Made by a program: the position numbers and the translations under genes
Part shown: positions 9,318 through 19,209 of the stretch, in pieces
Numbering within the stretch: position 1 is the stretch's first letter
How the letters are laid out: each line of letters opens with the position of its first letter
Notes under the pieces: model-generated
Seen by the model: only the letters and a program-made list of their open reading frames with translations
Told to the model about the DNA's origin: nothing
Databases searched by the model: none
Source of the DNA: CBDBJK01 sp965206395
GTDB taxonomy: Bacteria; Chloroflexota; Dehalococcoidia; Lucifugimonadales; CATOSD01
Length of the DNA: 64,000 nt
Reading direction: 5' to 3'
NCBI GenBank assembly: GCA_965206395.1
Contig: CBDBJK010000020.1
Coordinates: 124,001-188,000 of the forward strand

Positions 9318-9375
9318 GATGTCTCTGAGGCGCACACAGAAAGATGAGAACATTTAATTGAGTGTAGTGTGAACT

Positions 9376-10581
9376 GTGATTGATCTTCCTTACCTAGACG
9401 AAGTTTGCCGTTCGACCTCCTCCAAAATAGTCATGCTGGTTGTCGACGGCCTTGGCGGTGCGCCTCATCCAGACACAGGAAAATCTGAGCTTGAGACAGC
9501 CCATTTACCCAATCTGGACAGGCTAGCCGGTAAAAGCGCCTGTGGGCTGACGACGCCTGTCATGCACGGTATCACTCCCGGCAGCGGCCCTGGTCACATG
9601 GCTCTGTTCGGCTACGATCCAGTCAAGTACCTCATGGGGCGCGGCGTGCTCGAAGCTTTGGGCATTGGCATCGAGATGACCGAGAACGATGTCGCCGCGA
9701 GAGGCAATTTCTGCACCGTAGACGCTAATGGATTGCTCGTAGACCGACGCGCCGGGCGAATTCCCACACAAGAGAGCGCACCGCTTGTCGAATTACTGAA
9801 CCAGATCGAAATACCTGGCGTAAGCCTTTCGGTGTATCCGGTGATAGACTACCGCCTTGTTCTCGTGCTCACCGGCGACGGACTGGGCGACAAGATTAGC
9901 GAAACCGATCCACAGGTGACGGGCGCAGCGCCCCTTGACGCCAGGGCATTGTCTGACGACTCCCAGAGAGCAACGGACGCGGTAAATGCTTTCATCGCCG
10001 CCGCTCAGGAAATCCTTGGCGAGCGCGACAAGGCCAACATGGTGCTGCTTCGTGGCTTCTCAGGAGTGCCGCATCTGCCGGACTTTGGAGAGAGGTTTCG
10101 GCTCAATCCGGCCGCCATCGCCGCGTATCCCATGTATCGAGGTCTCGCCAAGCTGGTTGGCATGAACGTGCTTCCGACGGGCCAGACCTTCGACGATGAG
10201 TTGACTACGCTAGAGCAGAACTTTGACGCGCACGACTTCTTTTTCCTCCATTACAAGCCCGCCGACGCCGCTGGCGAAGACGGAGACTTCGATGCAAAAG
10301 TCGCCCGGCTGGAGGAGCTAGACGCCCAAATCCCGCGATTGCTGGACTTGAACCCGGACGCTCTCATCGTGGCGGGCGACCATTCGACTCCATCCATTAT
10401 GAGCAGCCATAGCTGGCATCCCGTCCCGCTGATGATACATTCGCTTCCCACCAAAGGCGAGGGGATTGGCGAGTTCTCCGAGCGTGGCTGTAACGGCGGC
10501 TCGGTTGGTCGGCTGCCTGCCGTCAACGTGATGATGCTTGCGATGGCCCATGCGGAAAAGCTAGCCAAGTTCGGCCCCTGA
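9376..10581 (+). CDS. apgM: 2,3-bisphosphoglycerate-independent phosphoglycerate mutase, archaeal type
   Basis: Interconverts 3- and 2-phosphoglycerate. Alkaline-phosphatase superfamily, ApgM branch, 401 residues with GTG start. The N-terminal metal site VVDGLGG, the HMALFGYDP block and the AGDHSTPSIMSSHSWHPVP metal-binding His/Asp block are present. The ApgM form is common in archaea and found in Chloroflexota and a few other bacteria. It lies between the SDR gene and tpiA and completes the set of lower glycolytic genes here. Confidence 0.93.
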   Translation: MIDLPYLDEVCRSTSSKIVMLVVDGLGGAPHPDTGKSELETAHLPNLDRLAGKSACGLTTPVMHGITPGSGPGHMALFGYDPVKYLMGRGVLEALGIGIEMTENDVAARGNFCTVDANGLLVDRRAGRIPTQESAPLVELLNQIEIPGVSLSVYPVIDYRLVLVLTGDGLGDKISETDPQVTGAAPLDARALSDDSQRATDAVNAFIAAAQEILGERDKANMVLLRGFSGVPHLPDFGERFRLNPAAIAAYPMYRGLAKLVGMNVLPTGQTFDDELTTLEQNFDAHDFFFLHYKPADAAGEDGDFDAKVARLEELDAQIPRLLDLNPDALIVAGDHSTPSIMSSHSWHPVPLMIHSLPTKGEGIGEFSERGCNGGSVGRLPAVNVMMLAMAHAEKLAKFGP

Positions 10582-10646
10582 GCATGAAATCCTTGCTATT
10601 TCTCGACGGCCATCAACAGGAAATTTAATTCTGGAGCGATATTCAC

Positions 10647-11402
10647 ATGCCAACAACAATAATCGCTGGCAACTGGAAGATGAACACCACCTTAAATGAC
10701 GCCAAAACCCTGGTCACTGACATGAAGACGCGTCTCGAAGCCATAAGCGGCATCGAATCGGTCGTTTGCCCGCCCTTCATTTCTCTGGCGGCGGTTGGGG
10801 AGTTGTTGGAAGGGTCTAGCATTGGCCTGGGCGCTCAAAACATGCACCCCGAAGAGCAGGGCGCGTACACGGGGGAAATATCGCCGGGGATGCTTGCGAG
10901 CCTTTGCCAGTACGTCATACTAGGCCATTCAGAAAGACGCCAGCTCTTTGGCGATACGGACGATTTCGTTAATCAGAAGGTGAAGGCGGCTTTCACGGTC
11001 GGGCTGAGACCCATCCTGTGCGTGGGCGAGCAATTGCAGGAAAGAGAGAGTGGCAAGGCCGAGGCAGTGGTGGAAACGCAGCTTAGAGGGGGGCTGTCGG
11101 GAATCGGCTCTCCCGGGAATCTGGTAGTCGCTTACGAGCCTGTATGGGCTATCGGCACTGGGAAAGCAGCTACGCCAGACGTTGCACAAGACATGATGGC
11201 GCACGTTAGGAGCGTGCTTGCGTCGCTCTACGGGGTGGATGCGACAGGCATTTCGCTGTTATACGGTGGCAGCGTGAACCCCGGCAACACCGTTGACTAT
11301 ATGCGCGAGCAAGATATTAACGGCGCACTCGTCGGCGGAGCGGCCCTGAACGCAGATTCATTCGTTGAAATAGCCGAAAAGGCGGCGGAGGCTAAAGCTT
11401 AG
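10647..11402 (+). CDS. tpiA: Triosephosphate isomerase
   Basis: Interconverts glyceraldehyde-3-phosphate and dihydroxyacetone phosphate. 251 residues, standard length. The N-terminus AGNWKMN carries the catalytic Lys, GHSERR the catalytic His, AYEPVWAIGTG the catalytic Glu, and LYGGSVNP the phosphate-binding loop. It lies 65 bp after apgM and is the last gene of the plus-strand cluster. Confidence 0.97.
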   Translation: MPTTIIAGNWKMNTTLNDAKTLVTDMKTRLEAISGIESVVCPPFISLAAVGELLEGSSIGLGAQNMHPEEQGAYTGEISPGMLASLCQYVILGHSERRQLFGDTDDFVNQKVKAAFTVGLRPILCVGEQLQERESGKAEAVVETQLRGGLSGIGSPGNLVVAYEPVWAIGTGKAATPDVAQDMMAHVRSVLASLYGVDATGISLLYGGSVNPGNTVDYMREQDINGALVGGAALNADSFVEIAEKAAEAKA

Positions 11403-11474
11403 AGTCGAGTGTAATGCTCTCAGATTAGTATAGCCAATACTACTACTATTTAGATAACTACACTAGACTAAACG

Positions 11475-11488
11475 GAAACTATAGTTTC
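11475..11488. repeat. Perfect 14-bp palindrome 3' of the small gene
   Basis: GAAACTATAGTTTC is a perfect palindrome lying between the convergent tpiA and the gene at 11517-11972. It shares an ACTATA/TATAGT core with the palindrome upstream of the same gene. It could be a binding site or part of a weak terminator; no T-run follows. Confidence 0.45.
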
Positions 11489-11516
11489 GCAGTCCATGTA
11501 ACTAAAGCAGATATAG

Positions 11517-11972
11517 TTACATGTTAGAATCTATATACTCGAATACTCCCATTTCTTTTTTTGTGAACCTGTCGTCCCCGTTAAGAACAGTCCCGATGAC
11601 GGAACCAGGGCGGGCGACATCCAATCGATATTCCATTCTATCCAATTCAGCTTTCACATCCTCGACGCCAAAAGTGCGTCTGCCGTCTCTTGCTATACTC
11701 AGCGCCGCATCGAGGATACGGCCTTTGCGTATAGAAGGGTCTGTGGTGGCCTTTGAGGTAGTTGGAGTATTAGCGACAGTGTCAGGACCGATAGTCTGAA
11801 GTATAATCTCCGCAGAGGACTTCAAGTGAAGCAACTGCCGTTCCCTCTCATCAAGGGCGGCCCTCTCGCCTACAATCGCTTGCAATGCTCGGTTGGCCTC
11901 TTGTATCGCCTCATCGTGTCTGCCTTCCGAGAGTAATCTGGCAACCTTGACTACCATCTGGTCGCTTGCCAT
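11517..11972 (-). CDS. Hypothetical protein with possible C-terminal winged helix
   Basis: 151 residues, no firm family. Residues 1-60 look helical with a TPR-like pattern (repeated LLxxGRHDEAIxEANRAL). A Thr/Ser-rich linker follows, then a C-terminal block RKGRILDAAL...VEDVKAEL...GTVLNGDDRFTKK...FEY with the helix-helix-strand pattern of small winged-helix domains. CAGGAG lies 6 nt before the ATG. It is convergent with tpiA. Palindromes lie on both sides of the gene, so self-regulation is possible. Confidence 0.6.
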   Translation of the reverse strand: MASDQMVVKVARLLSEGRHDEAIQEANRALQAIVGERAALDERERQLLHLKSSAEIILQTIGPDTVANTPTTSKATTDPSIRKGRILDAALSIARDGRRTFGVEDVKAELDRMEYRLDVARPGSVIGTVLNGDDRFTKKEMGVFEYIDSNM

Positions 11973-12009
11973 GCTTTGCTCCTGTAGAATGTGCAGTATG
12001 CCAATACTT

Positions 12010-12034
12010 CATACTATGCCATACTATATAGTAT
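12010..12034. promoter_or_regulatory. Palindromic operator-like site
   Basis: The perfect 14-bp palindrome ATACTATATAGTAT (12021-12034) is preceded by a half-site CATACTATGCC (12010-12020). It lies about 40 bp upstream of the 11972 start and 57 bp upstream of miaA, in the divergent intergenic region. It resembles an operator, and the neighbouring DNA-binding-like gene is an obvious candidate ligand. This is inference. Confidence 0.4.
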
Positions 12035-12090
12035 AACACAAGCTATTAACTCCCTATGGTTCACAATAGTTTTAGTACAGTGGATGAATC

Positions 12091-13026
12091 GTGAGTGAAC
12101 TAATACCTGTAGTAGCCATAGTCGGGCCGACAGCTGTTGGCAAGAGCGCGCTCGCGCTACGATTGGCGAAATCGCTTGATGGAGAGATCATCAGCGCAGA
12201 CAGCAGGCAGGTTTATCGCTTCATGGACATTGGCACCGCAAAGCCATCCATCGATGAACGCGCCGATGTCAAGCACCACCTGATAGATATTGTCGATCCA
12301 GACGGAGATTACAGCCTTGCGCGCTTCATTGAAGAGGCTTCCAAAGCTATCCAAAACGTAAATACAAGATCGAATTTGCCTCTCGTCGTCGGTGGCACCG
12401 GGCAATACGCTTGGGGACTGTTGGAGGGGTGGAAAGCGCCGAAAGTACTTCCGAACCCTGAGCTTCGTCAAATCCTTGCGAAGAAGATGGCCGCGGATGG
12501 CCTCTCATCGCTTTACGATGAGTTGGTCAGACGAGACCCTGAAGCTGCAAAGAAGATTGATGCTCGTAACCCCCGGCGTGTCATTCGCGCACTGGAGGTT
12601 GTCTATTCCGCTCCCGGCCTTGCGGCTAGCGAGCCTCGAAGCATACCGCCGCTATACGATGTTAAGATTATTGGCCTTACCTTTGAACGCTCCGCATTAT
12701 ACAGGCGTATAGACGATAGAGTGGACGCGATGATCAAGTCTGGCTGGATCGATGAAGTGCGCGGTCTGCTGGATAGGGGATACGCCACGGACTTGCCGTC
12801 TATGTCCAGCCTGGGATACAGAGAGCTTGTGCAATATCTACGTGGCGAGTTGTCCTTGGACGAGGCTCTCAATCGTATCAAATACAGTACTCACAGGTTC
12901 GCGCGGCGACAGTACACGTGGTTCAAGCCAACAGATGATCGAATACAGTGGTTTGAAGCGTCAGACGGCCTGGAGATTCCAGAAGAAGCCGTCAAACAGT
13001 GGTTAAAGGCGTGCGGCAGCCTATAA
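12091..13026 (+). CDS. miaA: tRNA dimethylallyltransferase
   Basis: Adds a dimethylallyl group to N6 of A37 in tRNAs reading UNN codons. 311 residues, GTG start. The P-loop GPTAVGKSALA, the ISADSRQVYRFMDIGTAKP block with the catalytic Asp, HHLIDIVDPD and VGGTGQY are diagnostic, and the C-terminus has RFARRQYTWFK. It stands alone on the plus strand between the divergent hypothetical gene and dapF. Confidence 0.95.
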   Translation: MSELIPVVAIVGPTAVGKSALALRLAKSLDGEIISADSRQVYRFMDIGTAKPSIDERADVKHHLIDIVDPDGDYSLARFIEEASKAIQNVNTRSNLPLVVGGTGQYAWGLLEGWKAPKVLPNPELRQILAKKMAADGLSSLYDELVRRDPEAAKKIDARNPRRVIRALEVVYSAPGLAASEPRSIPPLYDVKIIGLTFERSALYRRIDDRVDAMIKSGWIDEVRGLLDRGYATDLPSMSSLGYRELVQYLRGELSLDEALNRIKYSTHRFARRQYTWFKPTDDRIQWFEASDGLEIPEEAVKQWLKACGSL

Positions 13027-13195
13027 AGGCATTCCTGGTATTGTCAAGCGATATTTGATCCTTGATTTCATGAGATTTTACGTTTTCGTCAGCATACATT
13101 CATACCATTAAAGTTCACTCGTAGTCAGTCCACGCCATAAATGACAATCTACGTATGATAAAATAGGCATGCTTTAGTGAGAACAGTGGAGTCCC

Positions 13196-14038
13196 ATGAT
13201 GAGATTCACCAAGATGCACGGCGCTGGGAACGACTACGTCTACATCGACGCCAGGGAGCAGAAACGTGACTGGCCCTCGCTCTCGGTTGCGATGAGCGAC
13301 AGGCATCTTGGCGTCGGCTCGGACGGCATCATCCTAATTTTAGCCTCTGTTAAGGCCGATCTTCGTATGCGCATGTTCAACGCAGATGGCTCTGAAGGGG
13401 AGATGTGCGGCAACGGGATTCGCTGTTTCGTTCGATACGCCCTGGATAACGGCATCGTTGCATCCAGCAAGTCACCCGTTTCCGTCGAAACGCTGGCGGG
13501 CGTTTTGCAGGTAACACCCGTGTGGAAAGGCGGCGAGATGGTTCGTGCCATGGTAGGCATGGGTGAAGCCATTCTGCGCCCCGAAGACATCCCCGTGAAC
13601 CTCCCTGGGCAGGAGGTCATCATCGACTATCCACTGCGGGTGAACGGCCACAGCTTCAACATCACTTGCGTCTCAATGGGAAATCCCCACGCTGTCGCGT
13701 TCATCGATGAGCCAGTCGACGGCGTGCGCCTACACGAAATCGGCCCACTTGTGGAGCATCATTCCATGTTTCCCAAACGGGTGAACTTCGAGATCGTGAA
13801 CGTGGTTGACTCATCTACCCTGAAGGCTCGTGTCTGGGAGCGAGGTTCGGGGCTGACTATGGCTTGCGGCACTGGTGCGTGCGCTATCGCCGTGGCTGCA
13901 CGTCTGCACGGCTACATAGGCGATGAAGTTTCCATTGCGCTCCCAGGCGGCGAACTGAAGGTCAGCTGGCCTGGGCAGGGCGAAGTGATACTAGATGGGC
14001 CAGTGGCGACGGTCTTTGAAGGCGAATGGCCTGACTGA
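13196..14038 (+). CDS. dapF: Diaminopimelate epimerase
   Basis: Converts LL- to meso-diaminopimelate in lysine synthesis. 280 residues. The N-terminus KMHGAGNDYVYID, the MCGNGIRCF block with one active-site Cys and the MACGTGACA block with the second are all present. dapL follows 2 kb downstream, past an IS630 element, so these two DAP-pathway genes were probably neighbours before the insertion. Confidence 0.96.
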   Translation: MMRFTKMHGAGNDYVYIDAREQKRDWPSLSVAMSDRHLGVGSDGIILILASVKADLRMRMFNADGSEGEMCGNGIRCFVRYALDNGIVASSKSPVSVETLAGVLQVTPVWKGGEMVRAMVGMGEAILRPEDIPVNLPGQEVIIDYPLRVNGHSFNITCVSMGNPHAVAFIDEPVDGVRLHEIGPLVEHHSMFPKRVNFEIVNVVDSSTLKARVWERGSGLTMACGTGACAIAVAARLHGYIGDEVSIALPGGELKVSWPGQGEVILDGPVATVFEGEWPD

Positions 14039-14122
14039 GTAATCCGTATTAGCCCCCGCCACACCTCAATATATCCGTTGATGTATTATTCCAGTTTAAC
14101 CGTTTGTACAGGGCTTTACCTA

Positions 14123-15371
14123 GTGGTCCAACATCATTGAAATGAATACCATGATAGTCATTGTTCCTCTTGGGGGTTCAATCGTAACGTTGAACCGAGG
14201 AGGAACCATGATGTCTACCAAGAAGTACCGTATCAGACTGACTACCGACGAACAACAGGAACTCAACGCCTTGGTCTCACGCGGTCGGGCTGCGGCGTAC
14301 AAACAGACCCATGCGCGCATTCTGCTGATGAGCGATGAGTCACGCTCGGACGGGGGAATGAAGGACGCGGACATCACCAGCGCGCTCGGTGTGGGACAGT
14401 CAACGGTCGAGCGAATACGCAAGCGCTGTGTGGAGGAGGGGGTCGAGTCTGCGCTGAATCGCAAAAAGCAACTGCGTCGGCGTCAAAAGAGACTGGACGG
14501 CGAAGGTGAAGCACGGTTGATAGCGATGGCCTGCGGGGAACCGCCGGAGGGGCGTGCCAGTTGGACCCTGAAGCTGTTGGCTGACCAGTTGGTCGAGTGT
14601 GAGATAGTCGGGACCATTAGCACCGAGACGGTTCGCCAGGCGCTTAAAAAAAAACGAACTGAAGCCGTGGCTGAAGCAGAGTTGGTGCATCCCGCCCGGT
14701 CAGAGCGCGGAGTTTGTGTGCGCGATGGAAGACGTGATGGAAGACGTACTGGAGGTCTACCAACGGCCGTACGATGGGAATGAGGTTCTGGTGTGCATGG
14801 ATGAGACGAGCAAACAGCAAGTCAAGGAGACGCGAGTGCCGCGTCCCGCAGCGCCCGGCTTATCGGCGGCATACGACTACGAATACGAGCGCAATGGAGT
14901 GAGCAGCCTGTTCATGCTGTTTGCACCGTTGGACGGATGGCGCCGAGTCGAGGTCAGAGAGCGTCGCACGAAGGTGGACTGGGCGCATGTGATAAAGAAA
15001 CTGGTCGACGAGGACTACCCTGACAGAGACCGGATCGTGCTGGTAATGGACAATCTCAACACTCACAAGCTGTCCTCGCTATACGAGGCATTCGAGCCTG
15101 CTGAGGCGAGGCGTATAGCTGAGCGACTGGAGATACACTACACTCCCAAACACGGGAGTTGGTTGAATATGGCGGAGATAGAGATCGGTGTGCTGGCTCG
15201 ACAGTGCCTGGACCGACGGATTGCCAATCAAGACATCCTGCGCGGCGAGGTCAATGCTTGGCAGAATCAACGCAACCGGGATGTGATACGAGTGGATTGG
15301 CGCTTCACTACCGAGGATGCGCGCATCAAGCTAAAGTCACTCTACCCATCAATACAAAAACGTTGAACCAC
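14123..15371 (+). mobile_element. IS630-family element, copy 1
   Basis: 1249 bp flanked by TA on both sides (14121-14122 and 15372-15373), the usual IS630 target duplication. Imperfect terminal inverted repeats: GTGGTCCAACATC at the left and GTGGTTCAACGTT at the right end read inward. A second copy of the same length, encoding identical proteins, lies in opposite orientation at 58495-59743. Confidence 0.93.
14208..15366 (+). CDS. IS630 transposase, two overlapping frames
   Basis: The ATG at 14208 follows AGGAGGA. Frame 1 (to 14783) encodes the N-terminal HTH half. Frame 2 (open well before its first ATG at 14716, to 15366) encodes the catalytic half with Asp in VCMDE, Asp in VMDNLNTH and Glu in HGSWLNMAEIE (the DDE triad). 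The frames meet at a run of nine A at 14646-14654. Loss of one A would fuse them into a normal ~385-residue transposase (LKKNELKPW...). The duplicate copy has the same tract, so programmed or transcriptional slippage is more likely than decay. Confidence 0.88.
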
Positions 15372-15373
15372 TA

Positions 15374-16028
15374 GAATATGCGCCCTAAAAAGCTCATATT
15401 TTGCGTTGTGGTTTGGTAGAATAGCGATCTGGCTATTGCGGATTACATTTCTAGTTAACGTGTTTTCTGGGCCTGAAACGCTCGCCAGAGCACATAAATC
15501 CTGTGCCACTGTGCTTCTTACTCGCAGCTCGATACTTCAACCAGAGCAAAATATACCGATGTCCAGATCAAACGTCGTTCTTTTTCGGTTCAATGCTAGG
15601 GTATTTTTGCTACTGTTGCATTGTCGAGCAGTCTAATGCCGTATGCAGTGGCAATTTGCGTCTCTGGTTTCCTAAAATGAGGTTGATCGCCGTAGAATTA
15701 ATTCCAAGCAAACCCTGGCAGGGTAATCTGTTTTACGATATATGCGCCTCGCGACAAGATTTTGGCTTTACCTTCAGCGCATCTTCACTTAACATAGGGT
15801 ACCTGGTAGCAATTTCCGAAGGCTTTGAAGGGCTCTGTAGGTATGCTTAAAAGCAAACCAAAACGTGAAATAACACCATAATTCCCGTTAATGGCTTGTT
15901 ACAGGCGTCGAGTCGTTTTTACCCGTATTAGACTGTGATTAACCAAATTTCATCGGCCATTTTTGCCTAGCTAAGTTATCACTAAAAGTTTTTGGCCTTT
16001 AAACAAGCGTTGCATTGAGGCTCAGGAG
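15374..16028. other. 655-bp region without recognisable gene
   Basis: A/T-rich relative to its neighbours. The short open frames on the plus strand (15406-15636 and 15503-15850) overlap each other, lack ribosome binding sites and show no recognisable domain. It may be decayed sequence next to the IS630 element or the promoter region of dapL. Confidence 0.5.
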
Positions 16029-16040
16029 TTGTTTCAAAAT

Positions 16041-17210
16041 ATGAGGTTCGCCAGGCGTATAGAGAGGGTACCACCCTATCTCTTTGTGGAAATTAGTCGC
16101 AAGATTGCCGAGAAGAAGGCTCAGGGCATCGATGTCATCAGCTTCGGCATCGGCGACCCGGATATTCCGACACCCGATAATATTATTGAGCGACTGCGTG
16201 AGACAGCATTCGACGCTCCAAATCATCGCTATCCCGAAACCGATGGGCTTCCTGAGTTCAGGCAGGCCGCCGCGAACTGGTATCAGCGTCGATTCGGCAT
16301 CTCTCTTGACGCCGATAAAGAGGTACTGTCGCTCATAGGGGCAAAGGAGGGCATAGGCCACGTTGCTCTATGCTTCCTCGACCCCGGTGACATCGCCCTT
16401 GTCCCTGATCCAGGCTATCCTGTTTACTCTGTCGGGACGTGGTTTGCAGGAGGTGAGTGCCATTGGATGCCATTGCTTGAGGAGAACGGCTGGCTGCCAG
16501 ACCTCGACGCAATCCCAGAAGAGGTAGCTCAGAAAGCCAAAGTGATGTGGCTTAACTATCCTAACAACCCTACAGGCGCTATAGCTGGGCTGGATTACTT
16601 CGAGAAGGTTGTAGCCTTCGCAAAGCGATACGACATCGCCGTGATGCACGACGCCTCATACACAGAGGTCACGTTCGACGGATACAAAGCTGATAGCTTC
16701 CTCCAGGTCCCAGGCGCGATGGACGTTGGTATGGAGTTCCACTCGCTGTCAAAGAGCTACAATATGACTGGGTGGCGGCTGGGCGTGGCAGTTGGCAACG
16801 CAGAAATGATTCGCGCCCTCATGGTTATCAAGTCGAACCTGGACTCCGGCGCGCCTCAGGCAATCCAGTACATGGGGATTGAGGCGTTAAACGCCCCGCT
16901 GGACTCCATCGACGAGCGGAACAGCATCTACCAGCGTCGCCGCGACCGCGTTCTGAACGTGCTGCGCGACATAGGCCTGCACGTCGACCCACCCAAGGCG
17001 AGCCTGTATATCTGGGCACGCATTCCGGAGGGCTACACCTCCGCCGAATTCACCGCAATGCTATTAGATCAATGCGATATTGTCGTGACGCCCGGCACAG
17101 GATATGGCAAATATGGAGAAGGATACATTCGGCTATCACTGACCATCGCGGAAGATGACATGGAGAAGGGCTTGGAACGACTCGCGTCATGGAAGATTCC
17201 ACCCCCTTAG
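16041..17210 (+). CDS. dapL: LL-diaminopimelate aminotransferase
   Basis: PLP enzyme converting tetrahydrodipicolinate directly to LL-diaminopimelate. Fold-type I aminotransferase of about 389 residues: N-terminal ERVPPYLFVEI and ISFGIGDPDIPTP, the LNYPNNPTGA block, and the PLP Lys in SLSKSYNMTGWR. A TTG at 16029 is possible, but AGGAG at 16024-16028 touches it; the ATG at 16041 has usable 12-nt spacing. DapL is typical of Chloroflexota, cyanobacteria, plants and some other groups. With dapF it gives two consecutive steps. Confidence 0.93.
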   Translation: MRFARRIERVPPYLFVEISRKIAEKKAQGIDVISFGIGDPDIPTPDNIIERLRETAFDAPNHRYPETDGLPEFRQAAANWYQRRFGISLDADKEVLSLIGAKEGIGHVALCFLDPGDIALVPDPGYPVYSVGTWFAGGECHWMPLLEENGWLPDLDAIPEEVAQKAKVMWLNYPNNPTGAIAGLDYFEKVVAFAKRYDIAVMHDASYTEVTFDGYKADSFLQVPGAMDVGMEFHSLSKSYNMTGWRLGVAVGNAEMIRALMVIKSNLDSGAPQAIQYMGIEALNAPLDSIDERNSIYQRRRDRVLNVLRDIGLHVDPPKASLYIWARIPEGYTSAEFTAMLLDQCDIVVTPGTGYGKYGEGYIRLSLTIAEDDMEKGLERLASWKIPPP

Positions 17211-17241
17211 CCTTAGAAGGAGTTGAGCTATTCCAAGAAAA

Positions 17242-18396
17242 ATGGTGTCAACCAGACCCAAGCTTGAGCGCGCTTTGCTGATAAGCGTTCAGACCAAAGG
17301 CCGATCCAGCCGTCTCTGGACGACAGAGGATTCACTGAATGAACTGGGTGAGCTTGCTCGAAGCGCGGGCGCCAGGGTAGTCGGCTCTATGGTGCAAAGC
17401 CTCGAAAGGCCAACCCAGATGTACCTGGGCAAGGGGAAGATAGACGAACTCAAGGATATGGCGCAGGAGCGGCCCATTGACACGGTCATTTGCGACGATG
17501 AGCTTACCCCTACGCAGCAACGCAACCTTGAAAACGCGCTTGGGGGAGAAATAAAAGTAATCGACCGCACTGCGCTGATTCTCGACGTGTTCGCTCAACG
17601 AGCGCAGACCAAAGAGGGCCGCCTCCAGGTCGAGCTTGCCCAGCACGAATACCTTTTGCCTAGGCTGGCGGGGCAGTGGTCTCATCTGGAACGCTTGGGA
17701 GGCGGCATTGGCACCAGAGGCCCTGGCGAGACTCAAATCGAGACTGACCGTCGCCTCGTGCGCGGCAGAATTCAGCGTCTCAAGAAGAACCTTGAGGATG
17801 TCAGGCGGCACAGAAATCAATATCGTGCGCGCCGCCAGGAGATGCGTATGCCTGTGGCATCGCTGGTAGGCTACACGAACGCGGGCAAAAGCACTCTGCT
17901 GAATAGCCTGACGGGGGCTGGCGTCGTCGCTGAAGACAAGTTGTTCTCAACCCTGGACCCGATCACCAAACAGATCCGCCTGCCATCTGGCCGCCAGTTG
18001 CTCCTGACGGACACCGTAGGCTTCATTCAGAAGCTGCCTCCGGCGGTGGTGGTGGCGTTCAGGGCAACGCTTGAGGAGATAGAGGACTCCGCGTTAATCC
18101 TGCACGTACTGGATATAACGCACGCTAACGCGGCACAGCAGGCCGACGTGGCGGAAGGAATCCTTGGCGAGCTTAAACTGTCCAGCAAGCCGCGAATCCT
18201 GGTGCTTAACAAGATCGACCTTGTGGAGCAAGAAAATAGCGAATCCTCGGAAGGTGCTATGCAGGACATGGTAGAAGGGCAGCGACGCGTGGTCTTTACA
18301 TCGGCGCTGACAGGCGAAGGCACCAAGAGGCTGCTTTCCGAGATGGACGAGGCACTGACCGAAATCGAGTCGCCAAAAGTTGCACTAGACCTTTGA
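17242..18396 (+). CDS. hflX: GTPase HflX
   Basis: Ribosome-associated GTPase, in other bacteria a ribosome-splitting factor during stress. 384 residues. The N-terminal HflX domain includes MYLGKGKIDEL, then the Gly-rich GGGIGTRGPGETQIETDRR linker. The G domain has GYTNAGKST (G1), DTVGFI (G3) and NKIDL (G4). It lies 31 bp after dapL. The AAGGAG at 17217-17222 is too far from the ATG to be its ribosome binding site. Confidence 0.95.
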   Translation: MVSTRPKLERALLISVQTKGRSSRLWTTEDSLNELGELARSAGARVVGSMVQSLERPTQMYLGKGKIDELKDMAQERPIDTVICDDELTPTQQRNLENALGGEIKVIDRTALILDVFAQRAQTKEGRLQVELAQHEYLLPRLAGQWSHLERLGGGIGTRGPGETQIETDRRLVRGRIQRLKKNLEDVRRHRNQYRARRQEMRMPVASLVGYTNAGKSTLLNSLTGAGVVAEDKLFSTLDPITKQIRLPSGRQLLLTDTVGFIQKLPPAVVVAFRATLEEIEDSALILHVLDITHANAAQQADVAEGILGELKLSSKPRILVLNKIDLVEQENSESSEGAMQDMVEGQRRVVFTSALTGEGTKRLLSEMDEALTEIESPKVALDL

Positions 18397-18620
18397 CAGC
18401 CAAATAACGCTTATCGTTATCAGAGTGAAGCGTTGGAGGCCGTGAAACTATATTCGCACTATAATAGTTATGTGAACTCAAGGTAGAGTTTCGACTATAC
18501 GAGTCTAAGTCGACATAACGTGCGGTAGATGAATTTTCACCCAAAATGAAGGCCAAGCAAATTAACTGTCGCCTTGTTGAATCACAGATATGATGAGCGG
18601 AAACATCAGAGGTGATAAAA

Positions 18621-19178
18621 ATGACGGTGCTAGAGTTCTTTGAAAAATGCCTTGATGATAATTACAAGTCACTTCTAATAGCTGCCGATGGCCTGACCCA
18701 AGAGGAACTCTCTTGGCAGCCACAGCCTCATTGCAATTCCATCGGATTTTTGGTATGGCACTACGGGCGTGCACTCGATATGTGGTTTCAGACACACTTT
18801 CGTCAGATTCCCGAATTATGGGAACAAGGATGGGCCGAAAAGTTTAATCGCGCTCCTGCTGATCCAATGGACATCGGCTTTAGGTTTACAGTTGAGCAAG
18901 TGCAAGAGTTCAAAGTTCCTCACATATCAATACTTCTGGGATATGCAGAGGCTACCTACAAAGCTGCATTGAGTTACCTTAAAGATGTAGCCGATCAAGA
19001 CCCGGATACTATCAAGAATCATAGAGGGACAAGAACTCTAGCGACTGCTTTAGAGCAGTTGGTATGGGAGTTGAACCAGCATGGTGGGCAAATTGCCTAC
19101 ATCAGGGGTTTAAGGCGTGGCGTTGAAGATGCGAATTTTGCCGGCCCTGCTCTCGCTGCCAACAAGACATCAGCCTAG
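18621..19178 (+). CDS. DinB-like metal-binding protein
   Basis: 185 residues of the DinB/YfiT-like four-helix bundle. A His in VWHYGRALD and another in NQHGGQIAYIRG match two of the three metal-ligand positions of the superfamily. Members include bacillithiol/mycothiol-dependent S-transferases and proteins of unknown role. An in-frame GTG lies at 18612, but GAGGTGAT at the right distance sets the ATG at 18621. Confidence 0.78.
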   Translation: MTVLEFFEKCLDDNYKSLLIAADGLTQEELSWQPQPHCNSIGFLVWHYGRALDMWFQTHFRQIPELWEQGWAEKFNRAPADPMDIGFRFTVEQVQEFKVPHISILLGYAEATYKAALSYLKDVADQDPDTIKNHRGTRTLATALEQLVWELNQHGGQIAYIRGLRRGVEDANFAGPALAANKTSA

Positions 19179-19209
19179 CAAAGTTCCGATCTTCCATACC
19201 TGAATTGAA

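Noticed and set aside
15406..15850. Two overlapping plus-strand frames after IS630 copy 1
   Set aside because: No ribosome binding site, no domain, mixed composition; likely chance frames.
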